IMG/VR virus record: IMGVR_UViG_3300027791_000021
Coordinates: 1-61,602 of that record
Strand: one strand, 5' to 3'
Source of the DNA: a virus
DNA length: 61,602 bases
Part shown: positions 35,138 to 43,856 of the stretch, piece after piece
How positions within the stretch are numbered: position 1 is the first letter of the stretch
How the letters are laid out: each line of letters opens with the position of its first letter
Position numbers and translations under genes: made by a program
Notes under the pieces: generated by a model
Database searches by the model: none
Told to the model about the DNA's origin: nothing
What the model saw: the letters and a program-made list of their open reading frames with translations, nothing else

Positions 35138-35759
35138 AGTAGTCTCTAACTAAAATTTTATTCTCTTTTGTCCACTCACCCTTCCAAATAGGTGCGCTAG
35201 TGTTTTTATACGTCTTTTTAAGTCCTACTGCTTCCCAGATAGTACCATCTTCTAATTTATGTACTTCTACTTCTCCGCCTGCAATATAAAGGAACTGATG
35301 CTTTAATAAAAGACTTGCATCAAACATTGGGTTTACGCATGACAGCATTTGTATGTACTCCTCAGGATTATCTAAAGATTTTGCCCAGTGTCCTTCTCTT
35401 AACGCACCAATTGCACGAGGTACCCACTTTACAAAAGAAGTGTCTACTAAACCTAGACTAGAAAGATGTTTCCATATACTAGCGAATCTAGTAATAGGAT
35501 TTCTTACTTGAGTAATAAACTTATAATCTCTATATACGGGGTAGTATTTATCATAGCTTGCATGCATATTATAGAGTGTTTGACGCTCATTATCTCTGCC
35601 AATAATCCTACTTATTTTAGCTTCTAATCCTGCACTCCATGTCTTAGCTGCTATTACTTTTCCTCTATCTGGCAAAGTATGTATGTAAGCAGTAGACACA
35701 CTAGTGCCCCCACATTTAGGTATATGTATAAAACAAGTTTTTAAATTCTCAAAGACCAT
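35106..35759 (-). CDS. Sulfotransferase-like protein
   Basis: The ATG at 35759 overlaps the polymerase gene end, giving 217 residues. The PAPS-binding loop is CFIHIPKCGGTSVS and the 3'-phosphate segment is TQVRNPITRFASIWK, as in carbohydrate sulfotransferases. It would sulfate a glycan or lipid using host PAPS. A short related protein lies at 49620-49976. It is cotranscribed with the polymerase and the QueC-like gene. Confidence 0.8.
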   Translation of the reverse strand: MVFENLKTCFIHIPKCGGTSVSTAYIHTLPDRGKVIAAKTWSAGLEAKISRIIGRDNERQTLYNMHASYDKYYPVYRDYKFITQVRNPITRFASIWKHLSSLGLVDTSFVKWVPRAIGALREGHWAKSLDNPEEYIQMLSCVNPMFDASLLLKHQFLYIAGGEVEVHKLEDGTIWEAVGLKKTYKNTSAPIWKGEWTKENKILVRDYYERDFEKFGY

Positions 35760-38010
35760 AAAGCTTTTCAAACTTTCCTAAACTATAGTCATCTGCAACA
35801 TCAAAGTCACATCCAACTGGGGAGCCTGGAATCATTAATCCTCTGTCTTTTTGAATACATAGTCTCAATTTGATACTATAATCTTCTACTAAATCTTCTC
35901 GTACTTCTGCTAGAACTGAATCATGAACAAGTGCAAATATCTTAGCATCCATTCCTGTCTCAACAATATGCTTTTGCATATCAATCGCACCTAATAAATT
36001 TATATCACTAGACACAGATTGAACGAGGGCATTTACACCACTACGAACTTCGTGAGATGCAATACCTTTATCTTTACTGAAAACATTTGGTAGTCTTCTC
36101 TTTCTTCCAAAATGAGAATAGACATAGCCATTGGCTTGAATAAAATCTTTAGTATCATCTAACCATTGTTTTAACTTAGGAAAAGCCTCGAAGTAATCAT
36201 CAATAACTTCTTTCGCTTGACCTGGTGAGAAATATTCTCCACTATCCTTCGTGACCTGTTCACTAATTTTTTTCGGACCTGCTCCATACATAATACCAAA
36301 GGTAACGGCTTTTGCCTGTTGTCTTTTGGCAGGATAGAACTCTGCAACTTCTTCTACGTTTCCTGGTAGTCTGAATACTTGTTTAGCAATAGTACTGTGG
36401 AAATTACCACCTGACTTAAATACATTCTGTAACCCTAAATCTTTGGCAAGTATTGCAGCACAGTAAACCTCTGCTGTTGTTAGATCCATTGCAACTATCT
36501 TATACCCTGTTTTTGCTTTTATACAACCTTTTACAGTCGGATTATCTCTTGGAAGCTGTTGCATATTTAGTTTACCACTAGATGACAGCCTTCCGGATGT
36601 AGTTCCGTGTAGGTTAAAATTTGTACGAAGCCTTGAATCTCTATCTAAGTTAGGTATAATTTTATCAAGGTAAGTAGTTTTAATCTTAACTTTCTGTCTT
36701 ATCTCAAGAATATGTTTAGGAACTTCGTGTTCTTCCGCAAGTTGTCCGAGAACTTCCGCGTCTGTGCTGTGAGCTCCAGTACCTGTTTTCTTACCCGTTG
36801 GGGTCAGATTTAAATAGTCAAATAGTAACTCTCTAAGTTGAACTGTTGAATTGGGGTTGAAGTCTGAGCCTTTAGCTGCTTCAAATGTTTTAATTTGGGG
36901 GAACTTATATAGTTCGGCTACTGCACTATCTATATCTTCTTGCATACGCTTTTGACCAAACTCTAGTCTAGTCTTATCGAAAGGCACACCATTGCTTTCT
37001 GCATCTTTTAAGAACCTTACTCCTTCAATAAGTAGATTCTGATATACCCAGTAAAGTTTACTGTTAGACTTAAGAGGTGCTTCAAACTTTTCAAATAATA
37101 GGAAAGTGACGATAGCATCCATTGCTGCATATGATTTCATAACTTCAAAAGGTATCAAGTCATAGCTAAAATCTCCTTTAAGTATTCCATGGGTTTTACA
37201 ATAACTTTCTCTCCACTGATCTAATTCTTGTTCATAGTCTCCATAAGGAGTATGTTTTATTGCTAACTGTTTAAGACCATGCTTTCCAGGTTGTTCATCA
37301 AACATATAGTGCATCATCATTGTATCTTCAAATCTTGGAAACTTAAAGTTGAAATGGTACTCAAACCATTGTATATCAAACTTACTATTATGAAAGACTA
37401 TTCTTTTAGTATCAAATATCTTTTGCATAAGTTGTTCGGCTTCTTCATCTATAGCTTCGCAATCTACATAGACTCCATGGTCAGGTTCATATGACATAGA
37501 GAACCCTAACATATACCCATCTCTACAATATAATGCAGATGTTTCACTATCTAGTGCGACATAATCTTTTGGGTCTGCTAGTGCTTTATTAAGATAAGTT
37601 ATTAAGTCACTTGTTTCCGTAATTCCATAACATTTATCTTCACCTAATCTTTCTTGTTTTAATTCTCCGCTTACATACTTAGTTATACTCTCGATTGCAC
37701 GCTCGAATTCTGTCTTTGCTTCTGGTTTGAACTTAATCATTGCGGGATTAATTAAACCTAAAAACTTAGAATCGCAAACTTTTCCATTGAACTCTGTTAC
37801 CGATGTCTTTTTTGTATACATTTTGAAGGCTTCTGAACCTACAAGAATGAGCCAATCATACGCATCGATATCTATTTCTATATCTACATCTTTTTTTAAA
37901 ACTTTTTTAACACTAGAATTTGAACATAGTGCATATCTATCTACCTCAAAATCGAAATATCTATCCCAGTTAGTTGATGATGCTTTTGTTTCTATTAATC
38001 CTATTTTCAT
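35749..38010 (-). CDS. DNA polymerase I (family A) with 3'-5' exonuclease
   Basis: The ATG at 38010 overlaps the upstream stop as ATGA, giving 753 residues. The exonuclease domain has DSE (D154/E156), HNSKFD (D212) and YAAMD (Y294/D298). The polymerase domain has motif A MDLTTAEVY (D509), the O-helix RQQAKAVTFGIMYG (R563, K567, F571, Y575) and motif C VHDS (D697), where Ser replaces the usual Glu. F571 occupies the position of E. coli Phe762. No 5' nuclease domain is present; a separate flap exonuclease supplies it. It is the phage replicase. Confidence 0.95.
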   Translation of the reverse strand: MKIGLIETKASSTNWDRYFDFEVDRYALCSNSSVKKVLKKDVDIEIDIDAYDWLILVGSEAFKMYTKKTSVTEFNGKVCDSKFLGLINPAMIKFKPEAKTEFERAIESITKYVSGELKQERLGEDKCYGITETSDLITYLNKALADPKDYVALDSETSALYCRDGYMLGFSMSYEPDHGVYVDCEAIDEEAEQLMQKIFDTKRIVFHNSKFDIQWFEYHFNFKFPRFEDTMMMHYMFDEQPGKHGLKQLAIKHTPYGDYEQELDQWRESYCKTHGILKGDFSYDLIPFEVMKSYAAMDAIVTFLLFEKFEAPLKSNSKLYWVYQNLLIEGVRFLKDAESNGVPFDKTRLEFGQKRMQEDIDSAVAELYKFPQIKTFEAAKGSDFNPNSTVQLRELLFDYLNLTPTGKKTGTGAHSTDAEVLGQLAEEHEVPKHILEIRQKVKIKTTYLDKIIPNLDRDSRLRTNFNLHGTTSGRLSSSGKLNMQQLPRDNPTVKGCIKAKTGYKIVAMDLTTAEVYCAAILAKDLGLQNVFKSGGNFHSTIAKQVFRLPGNVEEVAEFYPAKRQQAKAVTFGIMYGAGPKKISEQVTKDSGEYFSPGQAKEVIDDYFEAFPKLKQWLDDTKDFIQANGYVYSHFGRKRRLPNVFSKDKGIASHEVRSGVNALVQSVSSDINLLGAIDMQKHIVETGMDAKIFALVHDSVLAEVREDLVEDYSIKLRLCIQKDRGLMIPGSPVGCDFDVADDYSLGKFEKLYGL

Positions 38011-38384
38011 TTTTCCTCTTTGTTCATGTAATTTGCTAGTTTTGTATCGCATTGTTTGTAGTTTCTATAGAAACCTTCTATCTCTTGCAACTCTATTTGT
38101 AATGTGTGCCACCAAGACTTATCCATTATAGTTTTCTCAGCAATTGCTTTCTTCTTATGTTGAATTAGTACTTTTATAGCTAATGGGTTCCATGTCTTTC
38201 CACCTTTCTCCCACAGGGAAGGTTTATAATAAGTAAGAGCATATTTTTGTTTTGCTTTTCTTATAGCGACAATACTTCTGCGAAGGTGTTCCGCACAAAA
38301 TTCTATGTCCCAATCATTCGCGACACATATTTCGTAATCGTATTCTGTCCAGCGTTCGTTAGCACTGGTTATATTATTCACCAT
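38007..38384 (-). CDS. Small HTH protein
   Basis: The 125-residue protein has WTEYDYEICVANDWDIEFCAEHLRRSIVAIRKAKQKY, a Myb/SANT or GcrA-like helix-turn-helix pattern shared by several small proteins in this genome. A Trp-rich segment (PSLWEKGGKTW) and a charged C-terminus follow. It lies between primase and polymerase with 4-base and 11-base overlaps. DNA binding is inferred. Confidence 0.55.
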   Translation of the reverse strand: MVNNITSANERWTEYDYEICVANDWDIEFCAEHLRRSIVAIRKAKQKYALTYYKPSLWEKGGKTWNPLAIKVLIQHKKKAIAEKTIMDKSWWHTLQIELQEIEGFYRNYKQCDTKLANYMNKEEK

Positions 38385-39222
38385 ATAATTGTTTCTTTAA
38401 TCTTTCTATCTGGTCACGGTTTAAGTTACCAGGGTCTGTGTTTAGGGGTAAAGTTACTACCCTTGCTGACATTTCTAAGGACTCGGCTAAACCTTTGGCT
38501 GCTTCTGCAGCTCTATTACCTGCCTCATCTCCATCAAACATGATGTCGACTCCTTGTACTCCCTGCATTTTTAGTAAGGATAATTTTACCCAGTTGACTT
38601 GTTGTGTGCCAAAACAGCAAACAGTATTCTTAAGACCTTTGTCCCATAAGTTTAAAGCATCGAATATGCCTTCTACTAGAATAACTCTGTTCTGTATAAG
38701 CTTAACCTTGGCAGGGCAAAAGGGCATTTCCGCCCCGCCAGGATAGATATAGTACTTTGATTGTCCCATACTAGCTTCACTGATTAATCTTCCGATTAAG
38801 GCAACAGTTTTTCCTGTGATGTTACGGATTGGAAAGATAATTCTGCCTTCAAACTTAGGAGTGTTCCAAGTAAACGCATCCCATATACCTAGAGTCTGCT
38901 CTGATATATTTCTAAGCGGTCCACCTGACCATCTTATTCTCTCTTTAGGTAATTGAATACCTACTGTTTGAGACTTAACTTTCGTTATTGCTTCACGAAT
39001 ACGATGAAGCCTTACTTCCAAAGGGCTAGAAGGGGCTCCATAGTATGTAAACAAATTTCCTTTAAAACCACAGGAAAAACAGTTGAATACTCCTGTCACT
39101 CTATCAATTCTCATTGACGGGTGGGAATCATCATGTTCTGGGTTTAAGCAGAGTACAGTAGCATCCTTACCACTTATTTGATAATTTACTCCTTTCTCTT
39201 GTAAAAGTTCTTCTGCTGTCAT
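38374..39222 (-). CDS. DNA primase (CHC2 zinc finger, TOPRIM)
   Basis: The 282-residue primase has a CHC2 zinc finger (LCLNPEHDDSHPS...NCFSCG) and a TOPRIM domain with VILVEGIFDAL and DIMFDGDEAGNRAA. It has no helicase domain; the DnaB-like helicase is encoded separately at 39930-41300. It is the first gene after promoter P4, with only about four bases of predicted leader and no clear ribosome site. Confidence 0.92.
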   Translation of the reverse strand: MTAEELLQEKGVNYQISGKDATVLCLNPEHDDSHPSMRIDRVTGVFNCFSCGFKGNLFTYYGAPSSPLEVRLHRIREAITKVKSQTVGIQLPKERIRWSGGPLRNISEQTLGIWDAFTWNTPKFEGRIIFPIRNITGKTVALIGRLISEASMGQSKYYIYPGGAEMPFCPAKVKLIQNRVILVEGIFDALNLWDKGLKNTVCCFGTQQVNWVKLSLLKMQGVQGVDIMFDGDEAGNRAAEAAKGLAESLEMSARVVTLPLNTDPGNLNRDQIERLKKQLYGE

Positions 39223-39232
39223 AATTATATAT

Positions 39233-39275
39233 AGTATATCAAATTTTTAACCCGGTGTCAAGAATTATTTTTCGT
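39233..39275 (-). promoter_or_regulatory. Promoter P4 (primase-polymerase operon)
   Basis: On the minus strand TTGACA is at 39261-39256 and TATACT at 39238-39233 (17 bp, TGA extended -10). The upstream block reads AAAAATAATTC, one change from the consensus. The primase ATG begins 11 bases after the -10 box, so the leader would be only about four bases. Confidence 0.85.
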
Positions 39276-39279
39276 TGTT

Positions 39280-39777
39280 TCACTTGTATTTTGGGTCATT
39301 TCTATCGTGTTTCCACTTTAAAGTATCCCCTATTCTTTCAAATTCTCTCATATCTACTCCGTCAGGGTCTACTTTATCTTCGTAGTACATGGATTTCCAA
39401 GCTAACTCTGCCATCTGGAACCAGACAGCTACTGCTTTATCCCTAAAATCTTCATCTCCCCATAGATAATATAAAAGCCACCACTCCTTATCGAAGCGGC
39501 ATACTCTTATTTGTTGGTCGTGTATTTCCGGTAGGTCCACCGCGGCCCTCATTCTTTGAGAGCCTGCAATGGGGTACCAGTTGGGCATACACAGGATGGG
39601 AGATTTGACCCCGTGCTGCCGCAGACTGTTCGTTAATTTTTCATTGGGTGGAACATTAGCAATATTTTCTTTTACTTTGTCTTGTTCTAACATCCATCCA
39701 ATAGTTCTCACATACCATGTATGTGGTGGGAGAGGGATTAATTCAGCAGTTTCTCTACTTACTCTATCATCCGCCAT
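39280..39777 (-). CDS. ParB-like nuclease-domain protein
   Basis: The 165-residue protein has NEKLTNSLRQHGVKSPILCM, then YPIAGSQRMRAAV and RVCRFDKEWW, which follow the ParB/sulfiredoxin N-terminal fold (a GxRR-like turn here reads GSQRMRA). Its role in phages is not established; a nuclease or nucleotide-dependent regulator is possible. It is coupled to the small gene upstream and ends just before promoter P4. Confidence 0.6.
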   Translation of the reverse strand: MADDRVSRETAELIPLPPHTWYVRTIGWMLEQDKVKENIANVPPNEKLTNSLRQHGVKSPILCMPNWYPIAGSQRMRAAVDLPEIHDQQIRVCRFDKEWWLLYYLWGDEDFRDKAVAVWFQMAELAWKSMYYEDKVDPDGVDMREFERIGDTLKWKHDRNDPKYK

Positions 39778-39928
39778 TATTCATCTCCTTGTATCTTTGT
39801 GTCCATTCATCTTCATAGATTTTTCTAAATTCTTCTAATGAAGGAATAGGTACGTGTTGTAGTTTGTGCACTTCTCTTATATGTCGAGTATATGCAATCA
39901 TTAATTGTTCTTCTGTGTATAGTATCAT
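39767..39928 (-). CDS. Small conserved-type protein (53 aa)
   Basis: This frame starts at the ATG at 39928, one base after the helicase stop, and encodes TEEQLMIAYTRHIREVHKLQ and EEFRKIYEDEWTQRYKEM. The sequence is charged and helical. Its stop overlaps the next gene. The tight fit between neighbours supports translation. Function is unknown. Confidence 0.55.
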   Translation of the reverse strand: MILYTEEQLMIAYTRHIREVHKLQHVPIPSLEEFRKIYEDEWTQRYKEMNNGG

Positions 39929-39929
39929 A

Positions 39930-41300
39930 TTACCAAGGTACGTCGTTAACCTCTTCTCCTGTTTTTCCCATAGTTTCTTTCAGCTCGGCTTTCTCATCTG
40001 GGTCCATTGCTGTGTGTGGCCCGATTTTAAGTGTACTCCAATTCATCTCACTCGTGAATCCTGCAACTCTAGCATTACGCCTTTTTTGGCAGGAGAATTT
40101 CATAGCTTCTGATTGGTCGAAGTGATCTATACTATAGAAAGCATCTACAGCATTATCGACATTGGTTGAGAATTTAGCAGAACCGTCTGCTTTCGTTTGA
40201 ATCGCTGTCACAGTAGTAGTATTATACTCTTGTGCCAACTGTTTAAAATATTTAGATATTTCTATCTGTTCTGTCCAGTCATACTGACCTGCTTTAACAT
40301 TGCCTGTTCTTTTTACTTGGTTTAAGTAATCAATAATAATTACACCTGGATTATGTAACTTCATTAAATTCTGCCTTACAACACTAGCAATTTTTGCTGT
40401 GGTAAGTGCAGGGTCATAATAAATTTCTATTTGTGGTTTGCTGTAGTCAATTCTATTTCTGACTAGCTTTGTATGAAACTCTTTAAAGTTTGATTTGTCT
40501 AAGTTTTTATAGTCTGCTAAGACTGTTTCTCCATCTGTGAATCTATTAGCCCACCAAGCTCCTACTTTATTCCATTCATGTGGCTCTAAATTTTGATGTA
40601 TTAATCTGTTACAATCTACTTCGGTTTCGATTGCTACTATTCTTTGTAGAATGTCTTTGCTATTCATTTCTATTGTAAAGTACAAAGCGCTACGACCTTG
40701 TTTTCTTATTGCACTAGCTATGTTACAACACACTAAAGACTTACCACCACCTGACTTAGCACCAAGTAGTATAAGCTCATCTGATTTGAATGAGTACTCT
40801 AGGTCGAAGTCTTGATTCAAGCCTAAAGTAATTCGTTTTTTGTATTCTTCTTCATCATCAAATAATTCTATCGTTTCCATACTCTCATTTGCATCCTGAG
40901 TATCTACTTTATCTTCTACAGACACGACAATTTCTTGAAGTAAATCAATGTTTTCTCTTGCGTCTGATATTGCGATTTGGTTTTCTACGTAGCCTTCGAT
41001 TGAAGATAGAATTTCTGATTGTGTATATTGATTCTTGAGATAATCTAACAATAGGGATGCATCGACATCTGTTTCTACAGTTTCGATAGCGTAAAGTTTT
41101 TCTTGCATATCAGAAGAACGAACTTCAAGTTTAAGTTCTTCAAATGTTGGTAGATTTTTATATTTGTCAACGTGTTTGTCAACAACTTTCCACATCTTTC
41201 GGTATTCACCTTCAGGTAGATAATGTTGTTTTAATCCGTTCCAAGTATCAAAATCGCCAAGCGACAAGATTTGCTTCAGTAATGCACTTTCTAGTGTCAA
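39930..41300 (-). CDS. Replicative DNA helicase (DnaB-like)
   Basis: The 456-residue helicase has an N-terminal helical domain, Walker A LLGAKSGGGKSLVCCNIA near residue 190 and Walker B GVIIIDYLNQV near 330. It unwinds the fork ahead of the phage polymerase. The start codon appears to be TTG at 41300: an in-frame stop lies upstream, there is no nearby ATG, and GGGAGA precedes it by six bases. A strong terminator lies just upstream, so expression may depend on read-through. Confidence 0.88.
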   Translation of the reverse strand: MTLESALLKQILSLGDFDTWNGLKQHYLPEGEYRKMWKVVDKHVDKYKNLPTFEELKLEVRSSDMQEKLYAIETVETDVDASLLLDYLKNQYTQSEILSSIEGYVENQIAISDARENIDLLQEIVVSVEDKVDTQDANESMETIELFDDEEEYKKRITLGLNQDFDLEYSFKSDELILLGAKSGGGKSLVCCNIASAIRKQGRSALYFTIEMNSKDILQRIVAIETEVDCNRLIHQNLEPHEWNKVGAWWANRFTDGETVLADYKNLDKSNFKEFHTKLVRNRIDYSKPQIEIYYDPALTTAKIASVVRQNLMKLHNPGVIIIDYLNQVKRTGNVKAGQYDWTEQIEISKYFKQLAQEYNTTTVTAIQTKADGSAKFSTNVDNAVDAFYSIDHFDQSEAMKFSCQKRRNARVAGFTSEMNWSTLKIGPHTAMDPDEKAELKETMGKTGEEVNDVPW

Positions 41301-41331
41301 ATTGAATCTCCCAAGACAATTTTATATTAAT

Positions 41332-41365
41332 AAAAAGCGATAGGCTACTGAAAGCAACCTATCGC
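41332..41365 (-). terminator. Rho-independent terminator between HTH gene and helicase
   Basis: A stem of 8 perfect pairs (41337-41344 with 41358-41365), extended by five inner pairs including wobbles, is followed on the minus strand by five T and then ATT. It lies after the HTH gene and before the helicase. No promoter of the genome's standard type lies between, so it probably acts as an attenuator. Confidence 0.85.
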
Positions 41366-41382
41366 CAAGATGAAATCAGGTA

Positions 41383-42099
41383 TTAGCCGATATCTTTTTT
41401 AGCAGCTCCGTTATAGTCTGAGCTTTGTAGACCTCTTCTAGTAAGCATTGTTTTCACGCCTCTTACTGTTTTGCCGATTGTATCAGCGATAGACTCAACA
41501 GTCATGCTGTTAATATCTAAGTCTGCTAAAGGATCAGCTTTGCTAGAACCTTTAGTTTCTTTTTGCTTAGGAATCGCGTTGATTTCCCCAGCTCTAAGAA
41601 GTGATAAAGCTTTTCCTCTGATAGAGTTTACACTTCTACCTAGAGCTTCTGCGATATCTTCAATGAAAGCACCATCGTTTACTAATGAAACGAATTGTCC
41701 TTCTTCATCCTCGTTGTAAGACTTTACAGTCTCAACTTTAGGAGCAGGTTTAACATGCTCTGTAAGTTGCATAGAAAGGATTTTACCTTGAATTGACTTA
41801 GCAGTAAATGCTCCGCCTTCAAAGTTTGCAGCGATGTCTGCATATGTGTATGAGCCAGAGTTATCTGTTACAAAGTTACTTAAAGTAGCTTCTTGCTCAT
41901 CTGAGAAAGATTTAGAAGCTGATGCTGAAGCTAGTTCAACGTCAAAACCCATCTTTCTTAATTTACTAGATACACTTCTTACTGAAGTTTCTAGTTGCTC
42001 TGCTGCTGAAGCAACAGTAGTTTGAGATATAGGGCTCTCATCCCCAACAAAAGAAGTCAATTCTGAAGTTCTTTCATCTGTCCATTTTGGTAATGCCAT
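41383..42099 (-). CDS. Multi-HTH DNA-binding-like protein
   Basis: The 238-residue protein contains three or four similar helix-turn-helix segments: WTDERTSELTSFV...VRSVSSKLRKMG, FSDEQEATLSNFV...AKSIQGKILSM, YNEDEEGQFVSLV...VNSIRGKALSLL and a last VESIADTIGKTVRGVKTMLTRRG. Each has the shape of a Myb/GcrA-type module that ends with a recognition helix. Repeated modules suggest binding to repeated or long DNA sites. It lies between the ligase C-terminal gene and a terminator. A regulatory role is inferred. Confidence 0.6.
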   Translation of the reverse strand: MALPKWTDERTSELTSFVGDESPISQTTVASAAEQLETSVRSVSSKLRKMGFDVELASASASKSFSDEQEATLSNFVTDNSGSYTYADIAANFEGGAFTAKSIQGKILSMQLTEHVKPAPKVETVKSYNEDEEGQFVSLVNDGAFIEDIAEALGRSVNSIRGKALSLLRAGEINAIPKQKETKGSSKADPLADLDINSMTVESIADTIGKTVRGVKTMLTRRGLQSSDYNGAAKKDIG

Positions 42100-42103
42100 T
42101 TTA

Positions 42104-42856
42104 TTATTCCTCTAATAAATGTTTTAGGTTTGTTATTATTACGACACCGCGTTCTTGCGCCGCCATTGTTTTTGCTGACTCGATTCCTGACTCATTAACC
42201 AAATGAGTACAGTCTTTAGTTAGACTTGATTTTACGATAAATCCATATTGACTAAGCACTTGCTCTGCATGAGCTTTAGTCGGATAACTTTTCAGTCTAC
42301 CACTAATGCATATAACACCCTTGACCTGTTTCTTTTCTAGTATTTTATTTTTCCAGTTGAAAGGCAAGTTGTTGTAGTTATTTGGGTAGTATTCAGTTTC
42401 TAACCAGTTAATTAAATTAGTAGTTGCTTTTGGACCAATACCCGCTTCGGAGCATTTTATCTCGCTTATATCTTCAATATGAGATATAGTATTGCATAGT
42501 TTTTGAGAAGCTGATTGACCAATAAGTGGAATCGAAAATGCCGGTATTAATTTTACTAGCGGAGTTTCTTTAGACTTTTGAATCTCAATATAGAGTTTCT
42601 CTCCTAATTTAACTGAACCTAATCTTGACTGTAAATCTTCTACAGTTAATGAATACAATTCTTCGTAATCTTGGATTTCCAGCTTACTTACAGCTGCAGG
42701 ACCAAGCCCTTTAATTTTTAGACTAGAAGCGAAGTTGACCACTTTCTTATCCCATTGTGAAGGGCATGAGTCGTTTTTACAGAATAACTGGTCATTAACG
42801 AACTCTAACTCACTATCACATGAAGGGCAGTTAGTCGGTGGTATAATTTTTCTCAC
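42104..42856 (-). CDS. NAD-dependent DNA ligase, C-terminal subunit (LigB half)
   Basis: The 250-residue protein has the four-Cys zinc finger (C10, C13, C26, C31) of bacterial LigA, helix-hairpin-helix repeats (KIKGLGPAAVSKL, GIGPKATTNL) and a C-terminal BRCT domain (VKGVICISGRL...TKDCTHLVNES). The adenylation half is a separate gene at 47410-48351. The start codon is GTG with AAAGGA upstream. Both halves have their own promoter. Together they would seal nicks; neither would be sufficient alone. Confidence 0.9.
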   Translation of the reverse strand: MRKIIPPTNCPSCDSELEFVNDQLFCKNDSCPSQWDKKVVNFASSLKIKGLGPAAVSKLEIQDYEELYSLTVEDLQSRLGSVKLGEKLYIEIQKSKETPLVKLIPAFSIPLIGQSASQKLCNTISHIEDISEIKCSEAGIGPKATTNLINWLETEYYPNNYNNLPFNWKNKILEKKQVKGVICISGRLKSYPTKAHAEQVLSQYGFIVKSSLTKDCTHLVNESGIESAKTMAAQERGVVIITNLKHLLEE

Positions 42857-42885
42857 TTACGGTTTCCTTTCTAAATATATAACAT

Positions 42886-42929
42886 ATTATACAAAAAGTT
42901 TGGGCATCTGTCAAGAACTATTTTTATAT
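42886..42929 (-). promoter_or_regulatory. Promoter P5 (ligase C-terminal / helicase operon)
   Basis: On the minus strand TTGACA is at 42914-42909 and TATAAT at 42891-42886 (17 bp), preceded by an intact AAAAATAGTTC block. The leader is about 23 bases and carries AAAGGA before the GTG start. Confidence 0.88.
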
Positions 42930-42932
42930 TGG

Positions 42933-42964
42933 TAACTATAAAATTTACATCACCTTTATAGTTA
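42933..42964. repeat. 10-bp inverted repeat after a small gene
   Basis: Bases 42933-42942 (TAACTATAAA) are perfectly complementary to 42955-42964, with a 12-base loop. On the minus strand the repeat starts at the stop codon of the small gene ending at 42962 and lies just upstream of promoter P5. It is AT-only apart from one pair and has no T-run. It may be a weak terminator, an RNA end-protection hairpin, or a regulator site. Confidence 0.5.
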
Positions 42965-43069
42965 GTCCTCATAGATGTGAGTATCCTCGATGTATTTTCC
43001 ACGATGTTTAATCTGAAACCATAATGCTTTAACTTTTTTAGTTAAAGACTTTATCCATTTTTTTATCAT
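42962..43069 (-). CDS. 35-residue basic peptide
   Basis: The frame begins at the ATG at 43069 (AAAGGA six bases upstream) within the end of the SGNH gene and encodes MIKKWIKSLTKKVKALWF, then RGKYIEDTHIYED. The RGxYxEDxxIxED ending resembles small conserved peptides in cyanophages. It contains an 8-bp inverted repeat at 43027-43047. Function is unknown. Confidence 0.5.
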   Translation of the reverse strand: MIKKWIKSLTKKVKALWFQIKHRGKYIEDTHIYED

Positions 43070-43856
43070 ATATATCCTTTATAATTCTGTCCGCCATTAG
43101 CCTGTTTCCTTCGTGTAACGGATGGTCTCTTGGTCCAAATGGGACTTTTTTTCTGATGCACATGTCATAAAAAGCTTCTTCTTTCATATGCGGTAATAAT
43201 TCTTTGTAGTGTTTTCCATTAAGGGTTTGCTGCTTCCATGTAATGTTAGCACCTTCTTTTTTCTGTTCGTTTAGTGTTCTCCATACGGGTTTTATTTGTC
43301 CATCACTCATATTATAAAATAAGTAAGGAACTTTTTGAAGTTCTAACATATTCTTTACTGCTAGCATATAATTTAAAGTTTCTATTAAATTAGAGGGAGC
43401 GTTCCGGACACTTCTTCCATAATTATTTACTCCTTCCCACTGAGGTCTATTCATGTCTGGGTGATAGTGCATCTCTGAATCGTCGCTTACAGTGAAATCG
43501 TCCATAGCCATTCTATGTCTTGTCCAAGCAGCTTGCCTCCAAGTATTATTAGCACGATTTAAATATTCAAATCTGTTTATATTTGACCAAACTATGATAA
43601 CCATTTTAGGTCTTGCTGCGACAATCTTTACTGGATCGGCTGCCACCTTACCCCAGACTTGATCATTTGCAGTAATTCCTTGGGGATGCATAAAATCATC
43701 TATCATATTCCTAAAAATTCTGTCGTTGCTCCCTCCTACTTTGGAGTGCCTTAACATATCTTGTCCAAAATGATTCGATACTATCCAAGCAAACTGGTCT
43801 TGAACTCTTTCTATTTCCATGCCTTGTACAAAGCTACATCCATTCCAATAAATCAA
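43038..43856 (-). CDS. SGNH hydrolase-like protein
   Basis: The 272-residue protein opens with WNGCSFVQGMEI (catalytic Ser8 in a GCSF block), has KVGGSNDRIFRNM (oxyanion Gly/Asn) and ends with RDHPLHEGNRLMAD, the DxxxH element. These are the blocks of SGNH esterases. The start must be TTG at 43856, because the first ATG would remove the catalytic serine; it overlaps the upstream stop as TTGA. Next to a carbamoyltransferase, it may add or remove acyl groups on a glycan. Confidence 0.65.
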   Translation of the reverse strand: MIYWNGCSFVQGMEIERVQDQFAWIVSNHFGQDMLRHSKVGGSNDRIFRNMIDDFMHPQGITANDQVWGKVAADPVKIVAARPKMVIIVWSNINRFEYLNRANNTWRQAAWTRHRMAMDDFTVSDDSEMHYHPDMNRPQWEGVNNYGRSVRNAPSNLIETLNYMLAVKNMLELQKVPYLFYNMSDGQIKPVWRTLNEQKKEGANITWKQQTLNGKHYKELLPHMKEEAFYDMCIRKKVPFGPRDHPLHEGNRLMADRIIKDIYDKKMDKVFN

